DNA of 64,000 nt, taken from Eustoma russellianum. Lineage: Eukaryota; Streptophyta; Magnoliopsida; Gentianales; Gentianaceae. Both the position numbers and the translations under genes were made by a program. This document shows, piece by piece, positions 35,138 to 46,079 of the stretch. Each line of letters begins with the position of its first letter. Position 1 is the first letter of the stretch. The stretch lies in assembly GCA_036186865.1 (NCBI GenBank), contig AP025040.1:20064216-20128215 (forward strand), read 5' to 3'. Under the pieces are notes generated by a model. The model had not been told where the DNA came from and made no database searches. It was given only the letters and a program-made list of their open reading frames with translations.

Positions 35138-36300
35138 ATGTCAAAGCCAGAAACCAACGAACCACAAACACCTACTCTGGCGGACCTGGCTGTGCAGGTT
35201 GCCAATATTCTACAAAATACCCCATCCAAATCAGTCACAAATACCGTAAACTCACCCATACCTTTCTCTACCGAAAACCTTACCATTTCAGTCAAGTTAA
35301 ATGGCCATAATTACGCTGTCTGGGCACCGTTGGTGCTGCGAGCCATAATTGGTAGGGGAAAGCGGCATCACCTTACTGGTGTTCCGCCTCCTCCACCACC
35401 AACAGACCCGGAGTTTCCTCTATGGGAGCAGGTGGACAATTTTGTGTTCACATGGATTATTCAAACCATTGAACCATCATTGGTAGTGAATGTTACCCGG
35501 TATCCTACTGCAAAAGCACTATGGGACGGGTTGTCACTCACGTACGGCTCAGGATCTGATTCTCTCCGGACATATGACTTACATCGGAGAGCTAGTCAGA
35601 TTAAGCAAGGAGGAGGCAGTATTGAGGTGTGCTGGAATAAGTTACAGGACTTTGGACAGCGATTGACGCACAAGAACCCAATCCCATGACTTGTGCAACA
35701 GATATTAACATTCATAACCAAAAGATTGCAGCTTTAAGGCAGTATCAATTTCTCACTGCGATAGACGAGAAATTTAATACAGAAAAAAATGAACTCCTCA
35801 AGAGGGATCCATTACCCTCTTTAGAGACAGCATACCGCGAAATACGAAGGGCCGAAGATAGATCTGCTATTTTACACAGCATCCCCTCAGAAGAATTATC
35901 ATCACAGGGGATCGGACAGGGCCTGGCAACACAAAGTTTGGCTACCAGAGGCCACGAAAAAACAGGAAGGGGCAGAGGACGAACGGGACAACCACGCTCC
36001 GGTGGGTCACGGCGTGGGGATGACAAAGAAGGGCTCGTATGTACTCACTGTGGCCAAAAGAGGCACACAAGGGACAATTGCTTTCAACTCGTTGGATACC
36101 CTGACTGGTATGAGGGAAAGCGTCAACAAAAGGAGGAAGGAAAGGCGAAAGGAGGCCAAGCTCCAGGAACTGCAGCAATGGCGGCAGGAGACAAGAGTCT
36201 TCCAGAACACTCTGCAGCCGAAGGAGGTAAATGGGTTGAAGGGGGAAAACCCTTCAACCCTTATAAACGTGAATTGGACTATTTTACCCCTGCTTTAATT
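35138..36300 (+). pseudogene. gag: Gag, copia element 2
   Basis: Start at ATG 35138 (MSKPETNEPQTPTLADL). The first 183 aa contain ISVKLNGHNYAVWAPLV, FTWIIQTIEPSLV and TAKALWDGLSLTYG, the copia Gag (UBN2-type) core. A frameshift near 35685 moves to the frame 35686 onward, which holds LRQYQFLTAIDEKFN, the basic GRGRGRTGQ stretch and the CCHC knuckle CTHCGQKRHTRDNC. Gag forms the particle and binds RNA. Apart from the frameshift it is well kept. Confidence 0.85.
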
Positions 36301-36957
36301 ACCTCTTCAGCCCTGCAGGTTTCACATAAATGCAGTTCCAGTCCAGAGTTTTTTCCCACGCCTAATTCCAGCTCCTTGCCTTCTAAAAGCGTATCAGTCA
36401 GTCCCATATTTTCCACAAATGTCAAAATAGCCCCCAGCTTCTGCACAAACTCCAAATCTACCCCAGATATTTGCCCATCCAGTCCTTCCAGAGCCCAGAT
36501 TTGCAAAACAGGTCCTTTAACCAACCTAACTTGGATCCTCGATAGCGGTGCTACTGACACGATGACCAATGACCCCACAGATTTTAAAGAATGGACAAAA
36601 CCGACCAAAACACATATTGAAACGGCCAACGACACACTTATTCCTGTCACTGGGGGTGGTACCATTTCGGTTAATCCTAATTTACATGTGCATAATTGTC
36701 TATATATCCCTAGTCTCTCTTCGAAATTACTTTCCATTAGTCAAATTACTCGTGATTTCAACTGTGTTCTCCTAATGTATCCTACTTTTTGCCTACTACA
36801 GGACATTCGCTCGAAGATGATAATTGGGCGTGGCATTGAGAAGGACGGGCTATATTATATGACAGATGTGGTGCAACAGGGCCGGTCCAATCTTGTCACC
36901 GGGACTGCTGAACACAGATTATGGTTATGGCACCGTCGTTTGGGTCACCCTCCCTAG
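36301..36957 (+). pseudogene. Protease and integrase start, copia element 2
   Basis: A Ser/Pro-rich spacer precedes LTWILDSGATDTMTND, the aspartic protease active site. It continues through GGGTISVNPNLHVHNCLYIP and SSKLLSISQITRDF to WHRRLGHPP, the start of the integrase zinc domain, where a TAG at 36955-36957 stops the frame. Protease releases the mature proteins; the stop would cut off integrase and RT. Confidence 0.88.
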
Positions 36958-37801
36958 GGTATATGAAATTGTCATTTCCCTCTCTGGTTCATTCAAATAT
37001 TACTTTATCTTGTGACACATGCTCTCGTGCCAAACTTCATCGTTCCACTTATAAGCCAAATAATACCAGGGTCAAAAAATTGTTTAGTCTTGTTCATTCT
37101 GATGTGTGGGGTCCTTCTCCACAGTCTACTATGCTTGGATATCAGTATTTTGTCACCTTTGTTGATGATTTTTCACGAATGACATGGATTTATTTTCTTA
37201 AAAGTAAGTCTGATGTGTATTCCAAGTTTGTTGATTTCTATCATATGATTGATACCCAATTCCACATAAAACTTCAAATTCTCAGATCTGACAATGGTGG
37301 TGAATATGTGAATCATGATCTAAAAGAGTTTTGCCGCAAACATGGTATTATACATCAAACGTCATGTTCATACACACCAGAACAGAATGGTGTAGCCGAG
37401 CGAAAAAATCGTATCTTACTTGAAATGACCCGAGCAATGATGATTGAGTCTTCAGTTCCAAAATTTTTTGGCCTGAAGCAGTTTCTACCGCTGCCTATCT
37501 TCTTAATCGGTTGCCCACTAAAATTCTTGGTCACCATACGCCTCTCTCTATACTTACGTCACATACCGAGGTCCCCTCAGTACTGACACTACCACCAAAA
37601 ATATTTGGGTGCACTGTGTTCATTCACATACTTTCATCTCAACACTCTAAATTAGATGCGTGTGCCGATAAATGTGTATTTGTAGGCTACGCAATGTCTC
37701 AAAAAGGATACCGCTGTTATAATCCACGCACCCGTCGTGTTCATATTACCCTTGACTGTATGTTCCTTGAGCATGAATACTTTTATACTACCCAGTCTTG
37801 A
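36921..37801 (+). pseudogene. Integrase, copia element 2
   Basis: Frame 36921-37586 holds CDTCSRAKLHRST, VDDFSRMTWIYF, LRSDNGGEYV and NGVAERKNRIL: the D,D,E residues are all present. A frameshift near 37500 moves to 37511-37801, which carries the C-terminal block (FGCTVFIHIL, KCVFVGYAMSQKGYRCYNP). A TGA at 37799-37801 ends it, just before the RT frame. Integrase inserts the cDNA. Confidence 0.88.
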
Positions 37802-37861
37802 TCTCAGGGGGAGACATCAGGTGAAACCTACGACTGGCTCCATAATTCTAGTCTGTCGGAA

Positions 37862-39784
37862 GTGGTTCCAACACGACAAGTAGGTGACGCCGACTGTGCT
37901 TTTCCTGGCATGGATATAGCCCCTGCTTCTGCGCCAACCAATGACACACCTTCAGCGGATAGTCTGAGTCCTCTGAAAAGCCAGGTAATCACCTTACCTT
38001 CTATAAGTCCTTCTGATACGAGCCCCTTATATACCACCCCGAGTCTGGATACTGCTATATGTGAAACTGTACAGGATAATGAAGAAATTCCAGCAGTTCA
38101 GGGTAGAATACTTCCACCTCGACAGAACAGAGGGAAGCCCCCGGCTCGGTATTCTCCCAGCAAAGTATCAAAGGGATCCATATATCCAGTTAAGGAGGCA
38201 AAGGGTTTTCTGTCCTCCGTATGTGACATCATGATTCCTAGAACAGTTGAAGAGGCATTAAAACAACCTGAATGGTGTTCAGCAATGAAGGAGGAGATGA
38301 GTGCGCTGCTCAAGAATAACACCTGGGAGAAAGTTACGTTGCCAGATGGGAAACGTCCAGTTGGGTGTAGATGGGTCTATACAGTCAAGCACAAAGCTGA
38401 TGGGAGTATTGAAAGGTACAAAGCGAGGTTAGTTGCACAAGGTTACACTCAAACTTATGGTATTGATTATTCTGAGACGTTTTCTCCTGTAGCCAAACTT
38501 GATACGATCAGGGTATTATTCTCGATAGAAGCTACAAAATCTTGGCCTCTAAAACAGTTTGACGTTAAAAATGCTTTTCTTCACGGAGAATTAAATGAGG
38601 AAGTGTATATGTGTGCACCTCCTGGGTTCTCAGAAGGGTTTACAGAAAATGAAGTTTGCCGCTTGAGACGATCTTTGTATGGTCTCAAACAGTCACCCAG
38701 AGCTTGGTTCGGAAGGTTTACTTCGTTCATGAGAAAGCAAAGCTATAAGCAAAGTAATGCTGATCATACGCTCTTTGTAAAGAAAAGAGGACAACAGGTA
38801 ACGTGTCTGATAATCTACGTAGATGATATGATCATCACTGGTGATGATATGGAGGAAATTACGTTACTAAAGCAACAGTTGTTCTCAGAATTCGAAATGA
38901 AGGATCTTGGTGATCTAAGGTATTTCTTAGGGATTGAAGTAAAACGGTCGGAATATGGTATCTTCATCTCTCAACAAAAATACATTCTGGATTTACTTGC
39001 AGAAGTTGGTTTGATGGATTGTAAACTAGCTGGAGCCCCGATGTTGATAAATCAAAAATTAAGTGTTGAAGAAGGAAGGCCGAGTACTGATCAAGGAAAG
39101 TACCAACGACTCGTGGGAAAGTTAATTTATCTTGCACACACTCGTCCTGACATCTCTTTTGCAGTTGGGTTAGTTAGTCAGTTTATGCATCATCCTCAGG
39201 ATCATCACATGGAGGCCGTGATGAGAATCATTCGATATTTGAAGGGAACGACTCAACGTGGCATTTGGTTTAAAAATCATGGACACTTGGATATCAAAGT
39301 ATACACTGATGCAGATTGGGCTGGAAATGTAATAGATCGACGCTCGACATCTGGATACTTTGCACTTGTTGGAGGTAATCTGGTTACTTGGAGGAGTAAA
39401 AAACAGAAAGTAGTGTCTTTGTCGAGTGCTGAGGCTGAGTTTCGGGGAATTGCCAAAGGAGTCATGGAGATTCTATGGTTGAAGAAGCTAATGAATGACT
39501 TAGGCCTTCAAGTATCATTTCCGACCAAGTTAATGTGTGACAATAAAGCTTCGATTAGTATCTCAGAGAATCCAGTGCAGCATGACCGGACCAAGCATAT
39601 TGAAATAGACAGGCACTTTATCAAAGAAAAAATTGAAGAGAAGATTATTGAGTTGCCTTTTATCCCGTCAGAAGATCAACTTGCTGATATATTGACGAAG
39701 GCCGTTGTAGGGAGGGCGTTCGACGAAACTTTGGTCAAGTTGGGCATTGTTGATTCCCCTGCTCAACTTGAGGGGGAGTGTTAA
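37862..39784 (+). pseudogene. RT and RNase H, copia element 2 (640-aa open frame)
   Basis: This long intact frame has an acidic/Pro-rich linker, then RT: LVAQGYTQTYGIDY, KQFDVKNAFLHGEL, SLYGLKQSPRAWFG and IYVDDMIITGDD (YVDD). It is followed by RNase H: VYTDADWAGNVIDRRSTSG, LSSAEAEFRG, LMCDNKASISISENP, RTKHIEIDRHF and QLADILTKAV. All catalytic residues are visible. The frame runs into the polypurine tract and ends at the first bases of the 3' LTR. The first ATG at 37862 is only formal: this is the C-terminal half of a polyprotein. Confidence 0.92.
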
Positions 39785-40011
39785 GAGAGTATATTTTTCT
39801 TTCCTTGTATACAAAGCGTGTGTAAAACGTGTGTAATGAAGAGGGAGTGATTGTAGGGATGTAATTGAGAAATCTTAGGAATTAGAAATTCCGTTACCAA
39901 AAATATGTAGATATCCGGTTGTATAAGTATAGGGAAATTTGTACATGATTGATATGAATGAATGAATGAATGAAATTCATCAATATTGTTATCACTTTCT
40001 GCCGTTTATCA
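39779..40011 (+). repeat. 3' LTR of copia element 2 (233 bp)
   Basis: It begins TGTTAAGAGAG right after GAGGGGGAG (39770-39778) and ends GCCGTTTATCA. It contains a (TGAA)n stretch near the end. ATATC (40012-40016) is the expected TSD; the left partner was lost with the 5' LTR deletion. Confidence 0.92.
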
Positions 40012-40385
40012 ATATCTTCATACTCAACTGTGGGATAAAGTTCATGCTGCCCAGCTTGAATATGCAAACGGCCTGGTAGTGTCTTGGATATGTCAATTTC
40101 CACACAGAGTCGAATGACTGAAGGACGTAGCCTTTGCAACGTAGCAGAGTCCATGCAAAGAGGTTCTCGATCATATGCGCAACATCCCAAAGTGCAGTTT
40201 TATTATGCAGACTGAGAGGTAATCCCCAAATGGAAACCCAAACCGGAACAATCGGATTGTCATATTTTAGATCAAAATACAGTGTCCACTTAGTCACATG
40301 CATATGGAACTCGTTGAGCGTCCAAGAACAACGCATAAAACATCGCTGATAATCTTCTTGATTATCAAAAGTGATCAATATGTGT
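40012..40385 (-). pseudogene. LINE-I ORF1, DUF4283-type N-terminal domain
   Basis: The minus strand reads ILITFDNQEDYQRCFM, then YDNPIVPVWVSIWGLPL (the DUF4283 signature PVWVxxxGLPL), ALWDVAHMIENLF, and in a shifted frame VIRLCVEIDISKTLPGR and PTVEYEDI. In plant LINEs this domain precedes the CCHC knuckle and binds RNA. The copia element enters right after VEYED. The N-terminus is truncated at about 40385 where LTR sequence begins. At least one frameshift lies near 40140. Confidence 0.8.
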
Positions 40386-40605
40386 TGACCATAGATCAAT
40401 CGATGTGAGGGATCGATATGTACATCGATCGATTGATGTATCTCAGGTTTGCTTCGATCGATCGATGTGAAGGATCTATGTACTTCGATTGATCGATGTA
40501 TCTCAATCTGAGAGATCGATGTTATTTTTCTTCACTTATTCACTTTTTATCATCTATAACATCATGTGTGACATTTTCTTAAGTATTCGACACTTAAACT
40601 TAAAC
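40385..40605 (-). repeat. Start region of a family A LTR, reverse strand
   Basis: The reverse complement matches 21110-21400 (AAGTGTYGAATAC, GTCACA..., then the ATCGATCGATGT cluster). It probably belongs with 28303-29604, the two halves being split by LINE-I; roughly 150 bp of LTR between them is not found. Confidence 0.72.
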
Positions 40606-40639
40606 TAATTGTAGTTGCTTCTGCCGGTAAATGAATGGC

Positions 40640-43600
40640 TTCCACCGGCGCCATCCTCAGAGATCATCGCGAGAATATGATGGGTGCTATTTCTTATGCT
40701 CTACCTTGTAGGGCCTGTATAGCACCACTAGAAGGGGATGTTGAATAGTGAATGCGGAAAATTTATATTTTTAAAACTTTTTAGACCAAATAACTCACTT
40801 CTGAAAACATTTTCTGTTTTCGGATCCTGATATGAATTATCTATATGACCTAGTTGTAGACATGCAAAAATTATAAAATTTGGTAAAGATGTGCTCTCAG
40901 ATGTTATGAGTGTCTCACAAAAATTTCAAATTAAAACTCCAAGTCTAACCCCTTGAAAAAAAGTTTTTGCACATATTGCGTCAATCTGTCAGAAATTGTG
41001 CTCCGAAATGAGAAATTTATTCCTATTAATTGGAAACTCTAAATGACCTGAAAATTTTATGGTATGACCCTCAAGATGTGTAATGTATTGGGTTAAAACT
41101 CTTTTTCAAAATTCTGTTGGTAAGTATGTCAGCCACGTTGATGTTCTCAACCTTTGCATATCTGAGAATCAGATAGTCTCAGGAGTATGGACGTTTGACT
41201 GACTTATAATTATCCAAATGTGATGAAACTTGTCCCAAATGAAATCTAGGACATGTGGCTATGTTTTTGCAAAATTTTGTGATTTTTGGAAAACTTTTGC
41301 TATTTTTCCCATGAGTATGAAAACGATGCAGAAAACTGAAAACTGAAAGTAAAAGTGCTAAAAGTAAATAACGCCAAGATTTGTATACTGGTTCGGTTAA
41401 AACAACCTACTCCAGTCTTCGAGGACACCTTCTTCGGTATTCACTAATCACAAATAGAACCTTGACACAAGAGTGACTTGAGTTAAACACCAACTCCACC
41501 TTCTACAATCAAACAAACACGCACAACAACACAAACACCACCACTGATCGAATAAAGGCTTGATCACACCTTGATCAACCTTTTACACGAGATGAACGTA
41601 TGTGGGTGGTTTATACAAAGCCTCTATAGTATATGGAAGATATGTATGATAGGCTTGAGGCTAAGAGCAAGAGAAAAGAATGGGAGAAGAAGAGAGAAGT
41701 CTTGCTTTGAACTTGTAAGAATGTGAACTTTGCTTAGCCTTGTCTTACACCATCTTGCCCCTTTTTATAGTTGAGGAGGATGCCCATATGGCTGAAAACT
41801 TCCTTCAAATTTGTCTTGAATACCTTGGAAGATTACCTTGTATAATATGATGACACAACCTTGCTTACTTGGTGCAATATAATTGGAGGAATGACTAGTC
41901 TTTGCCTAGTTGTCACTTCTTGATAGGACATTGCTTATCCACCTTGACACTCCATAAATGAGCTGGAAATTCCCCTTAAAAATCTGAAACACATGCTCAA
42001 AATCAAGGTGGTTAATTTCCAATTAATCATGGCATGATCCCCCCCCCAACAATTTTGGAAGAAAAATTATGCAAAAACAAGGTAAAAAATCGGCCACTTT
42101 TTGTCCATGTGCTGAAATTTTCAGCATGTAGTTTATTTGAAATGTTTTCTTGTGTGTTAACCTCTTCAATGTCATCAATCATGTGTGGCTTGTCCTCCAC
42201 CAATTAAAGTTTCAAACAACCTCCACCTAGGCTCAACAAGTTGTAAATGGCGTGTATAGGTTCAGCTGCATGTGGTGAAATTGTCTTTTGAAATTTGACA
42301 CATAATGATGCAATATCTTCACACATATGGTAAATTTCAATCAACCTTTAGTTGATTTTTCTAGAATACTCTGACATGTCTTGAATGTGTAAAAGTGTCT
42401 AGATACATATGAAATCAAGGCCAAAAAAGTCCAAGCGTGTAAAAGTGTAGAAAACCGAATTTTCGACTTTTGTCGATTACATGATTTTTCTCCGATTAAA
42501 ATCAAACTTCTTAAACATATAATATATATTATGTCACACATAAGATACATAAAATGAGGTGTATATTCAGCTCCAATGGCTGAGGAAAAACCGCCTCATG
42601 TGACAAAAGAAACTTGAATTTGAATTCTCCACAAATTTAGGCTAAATTATGGGTGATTTGTGTGTGTAAATCTTGTATGACTTTGGGGCTGAATATGACA
42701 TATGGAGCAACAAAATTTCTTAATATTTTTGATGTATATAGGCTGACCATCTTTATATGGTAAGTACGTGACATGAAGATGAAGTTTCAGTAGTCACCCG
42801 ATACGACAAATTTCGATTTATGACCTTGTGACATGTCGTTATAATTTTTATGGTACTATGACTTGTAATATATGATATAAGACCTGTATATACTCATAAA
42901 TATGAGGTGTATATACTTGTGTGACATCGACGTACGTCTATAATATATATGATTTGTCGGTGAATTGTCTGAATATAAGTATATAGTTAGTCGTAAAAAA
43001 TATGGATATATAATATGTGTATGTATGTGGCGTGTATATTCAGGTATGGAGAGGGAACTTTCCATTCCAAATTTGTTTCCAAATAGCTCTCTCCAAATAT
43101 ATCCTAAATATGTCTTTATTTAATGAACTAGTTAGTTCATTTTCTTAAGCACTTCACTTAATGAACTAGTTTAGTTCATTAATTATGGCACCTGAAAATA
43201 GTATAAAGACAACAAATGTTTACCATGTGATGCCTTAATACTTCATGGCAGTTAGTATGACAACATTATATATAAACATATAAAGCATTTTTATCACGTG
43301 CACATATCAAGTAACACTTATTTCTTGCATTTCGTAAACACGTAACATTTAAATCATGTATTTTCAAATCACTCAAACCCCGATTTCTCAACATACCTTA
43401 TCTCCAACTTCTTCTGGCTGAACTGCACGCTGTCAATACAATGTCATTTATTTTGGCACCTTACATCGTAATATGCTGGTTGAGACTGACTTTTTAGCAA
43501 TCACCCAACCCACATGTGAGCTACTCGATTCTTATCAGGACAAATTCAATAATTTATCTCTTTTCCTGAGGCTTACAGGTAGTTCCTTGCATCATATCCT

Positions 43601-43920
43601 ACGAGAAGCTAATATGGTTGCTCATCATCTAGCGTAGTATAGCAGTATGTTTCCCTCCACAATGAAGTTTTCCACGCCTACTTCTCTACCACCAGTGGCT
43701 AGAGGATTCTTCTTGACGCACCAGTCCACATCAGCGTTACAATTTTAATTTTTTGTGGATTATGATGCACTGGGGTGGACATGCTCTTTGTCTTTGGATG
43801 TTGCCTGTATCTTTTTGGTACAGGCAACGGCAGCATGCTACAGTATTCTTATTCTTATGCCAATTTTTCCACTTGTGTCTCTCATATTTTTCACTATTTT
43901 TTCCCTCACTCGGTATATTT
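40640..43920 (+). mobile_element. LINE-II 3' end (RNase H and 3' UTR), split by a solo LTR
   Basis: On the plus strand, GAILRDHRENMMGAISYALP (40645-40706) continues after the solo LTR as LLLAELHAVNTM (from 43399), then in a shifted frame GTLHRNMLVETD and LREANMVAHHLA near 43630. These are the RNase H blocks. A 3' UTR follows, with a perfect 10-bp stem-loop at 43800-43828. The upstream domains are absent. Its end at about 43920 is set only by the start of the next LINE. Confidence 0.78.
40707..43393 (-). mobile_element. Solo LTR, family B, with perfect TACCT target duplication
   Basis: Ends are TGTAGGGCC (40707) and CTCAACA (43393). TACCT occurs at 40702-40706 and 43394-43398. It splits the RNase H domain of LINE-II. 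Confidence 0.95.
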
Positions 43921-45138
43921 CGTGGCCGGGTACCTCTGCCGCTGGAAAAGTATTTTTATGGCGATAATGGTACAAGCCCTCCCGTTGCCAGAGAACATCC
44001 GGATGTGGTCGACTGCTTTTCCCACATGTTGTGTTTTCTCCAGGGGTGCTTCAGCTTATCAGGACCATCTCTTTTATACTTGTCCAATAATTAAGACAGT
44101 GTGGTTTCATTTGGCGACGATATTTGGCAGGCCACAACCAACTGCCGTTACATTTAGACATTACTTGCCGAGATGGTGGCACAAATCTCGACAAACAACA
44201 ATGGCTGGACAACTTGTTGGAATGGTTCCATTAGTATCAACATGGGAAATCTAAAAAGAATACGCCTTGCTGCAATTTGGGGATCAAACCTTTTCGTTGG
44301 CTCTGCTTCACGAGCGGATTCGAATGGACATCTTCATATGGTGCTCGTCTGTATCTGGGCGTAAGTTTGCATCTTTGATTCTGTCTTTAATCGCTACCTC
44401 TTATTCACCCCCAATACGCCCCAGAAGGATACAAGTTCTAAGATGGAGACTGCCGCCCTCTAATAAATTAAAGCTTAATGTTAATGCTACGACTGGCGAT
44501 AGAGGGGTGGCTGGAGGGGTAGTATTACGGGACGATGCTGGGCACCTGATCCAATCTATTCGCTTTTCGCTGCCAGTGTTGCCGCCTATGCATGCTGAGC
44601 TGCAAGCACTTCTCTTTTCCCTTCTTTTCTTTGCCACTGCAGGCCATCTTTGCCTAGAGGTTGAAATAGATTGTCTGAACCTTTTGCACCTATTTCATCG
44701 TCCCAATGCTTTGTCTGCTCGGTTCGGTAGCGACTTTGACCGCCTAAAAGGTCTTCTGGCATCCATGGGCACTACGTTATCGTATGTGCCACGGGAATGT
44801 AACTACGTAGCACACTTTCTAGCACAACATGGGCTTACGCGGCGTCAGACGAGCGTTTTTGACAATCTTCGGATCTTCCTCCAGCGGTTCGAGGCAGTTT
44901 GCATACTAATATACATACAACCTACATCCGCCAAAAAATGCTCGATGGATCTTCTATGTTATCCCGCCTGCATTGTGTTGATGTGGACGGTTCGGTATGT
45001 TTCGTGCCTGCTTATTATCTATTCCAGTTGTTTCTTTATTAAATGCATTATGACACGTTACTTTGACTTGCTGAGGTTCATAATATCATTCACTGACGGC
45101 GTTTCTCCTGGTTGTAGCTGGACTCTTCTATCATCGCT

Positions 45139-45169
45139 GTTGCCCGTGCCTGTTTTGGTTACGGGCAAC
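45139..45169 (+). other. LINE-III 3' UTR stem-loop
   Basis: GTTGCCCGT pairs with ACGGGCAAC (45139-45147 and 45161-45169). It is the counterpart of GTTGCCTGTA/TACAGGCAAC in LINE-II (43800-43828). Confidence 0.75.
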
Positions 45170-45545
45170 CTGGGTACATTCTTGGCCTTTTCATTACTCT
45201 TATCTCTATATTTCGGTTTTCTTTAGTATACCGTCTATATGACTCCTCTTGCCACTGTCTTATTGAGGTACATTTTTCGCCCACAAAGATGTTTCACAAG
45301 CTTAAAGGCTGGCTGCTCAACTTGGCTCCATCCATCAGGATCCTTCCTTTCTCGTAGGCCGATTATTAGAAAATTATTAGTTTATGCATTATATAATCCA
45401 TTGTTTGCTCATACTCTACACTTTTTGTATCTTTTTCTTCAGTTATTTTGTTTAATTTGGGAGAGTCTCCCTCCGTAGATAGAAATTTGGATGTAACCAC
45501 GGTATTCTTCCGCCACAAGTGAGGGTTTATATTAATAAAATCTCC

Positions 45546-45566
45546 GGACGGTGTTGCCCGTCCTTC
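45546..45566 (+). other. LINE-III terminal hairpin before the tail
   Basis: GGACGG-TGTTGC-CCGTCC, then TTC and the AT-rich tail. AATAAAA lies just upstream. A similar terminal hairpin ends LINE-IV at 46087-46102. Confidence 0.7.
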
Positions 45567-45570
45567 ACCA

Positions 45571-45650
45571 AATATATATATGTATATATATATATGTATA
45601 TATATATATGTATATATATATGTATGTATATATATATATGTGTGTATATA

Positions 45651-45687
<37 letters not shown>
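45571..45687. repeat. AT/ATGT microsatellite
   Basis: TATATATG-type repeats ending in a pure (AT) run; probably the expanded tail of LINE-III. ORFs drawn through it are artefacts. Confidence 0.95.
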
Positions 45688-45693
<6 letters not shown>

Positions 45694-46079
45694 GGCCCTA
45701 TCACATAAATTATCAAACCTTGCATATACATTCATATGCATATACATGGCACACACAGACACATATAAATCCATCCATTTATCCAAACTAACATGCACAT
45801 GTATGATCCTTGAGTTTATAAATAAAAAATATACATATAGTCGAAAAAGAATAACGAATACAGGTAGGGTACTTACTTTGCTCGTATATACTACACCAAA
45901 TATTTGATTATAGTTTGGTCAGAGCAAAAATTTCTTCTTCTTCCCCTAGAATGGTTCGACCGAGTGGTTATCTTGGGTATGTGGTGGCTGGCCGAAATTG
46001 CTCAATGTGACAGGGAGGGTCGGCCGACTATGAATATGGGTGTGGGTAGGGTTTAGTTTAGGCTGTGTGTGTATTTTAT
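45688..46079. other. Spacer between two LINE tails, no gene seen
   Basis: About 390 bp of unassigned sequence between the plus-strand LINE-III tail and the minus-strand LINE-IV tail. It has no ORF with recognisable domains and may be old host intergenic DNA. Confidence 0.5.

Larger units (their letters stand above)
34846..40011 (+). mobile_element. Copia element 2, Ale/Retrofit-like, 5' LTR truncated
   Basis: About 5.2 kb with a short 233-bp 3' LTR, PBS, single gag-pol region (Gag, protease, integrase, RT, RNase H) and a polypurine tract directly before the 3' LTR. Small size, short LTR and Gag style (WEQVDNFVFTWI, ALWDGL) fit the Ale/Retrofit lineage. Only the last 57 bp of the 5' LTR remain. 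It sits in LINE-I ORF1, just before the expected zinc knuckle (LINE resumes at 40012). Frameshifts and stops make it non-coding as a whole. Confidence 0.85.
29605..40385 (-). mobile_element. LINE-I (L1-type), interrupted by copia element 2
   Basis: On the minus strand: a DUF4283-type ORF1 N-terminal part (40385-40012), a copia insertion, the ORF1 C-terminal part (34842-34192), then ORF2 with endonuclease, RT, zinc-binding domain and RNase H, then a 3' UTR with an A tail. It is 5' truncated within ORF1. It appears to sit inside a family A LTR (fragments on both sides), but no target duplication was found. ORF2 has stops, frameshifts and a lost catalytic Asp, so it is inactive. Confidence 0.83.
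43920..45566 (+). pseudogene. LINE-III 3' part: zf-RVT and RNase H
   Basis: It begins in the zf-RVT domain (GKVFLWR then, after a frameshift, LPLPENIR, FPTCCVFS, YQDHLFYTCPIIKTVW). The open frame 44267-45226 carries RNase H: PPSNKLKLNVNATTGD, GGVVLRDDAGHLIQS, MHAELQALLFSLLF, LEVEIDCLNLLHL, and YVPRECNYVAHFLAQHG. The first catalytic Asp is Asn (NVNAT) here. After about 44930 the frame is 3' UTR read-through. The element is 5' truncated, as is usual for LINEs. Confidence 0.83.

Noticed and set aside
35942..36737. Several minus-strand ORFs over copia element 2 gag
   Set aside because: Shadows of the plus-strand Gag and protease frames.
45366..45907. Long Tyr/Ile-rich ORFs on both strands
   Set aside because: They only read through the AT microsatellite and have no domain.
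45950..46030. Possible tRNA-like stretch (GGTTCGACCGAG)
   Set aside because: No cloverleaf or A box could be placed around it.
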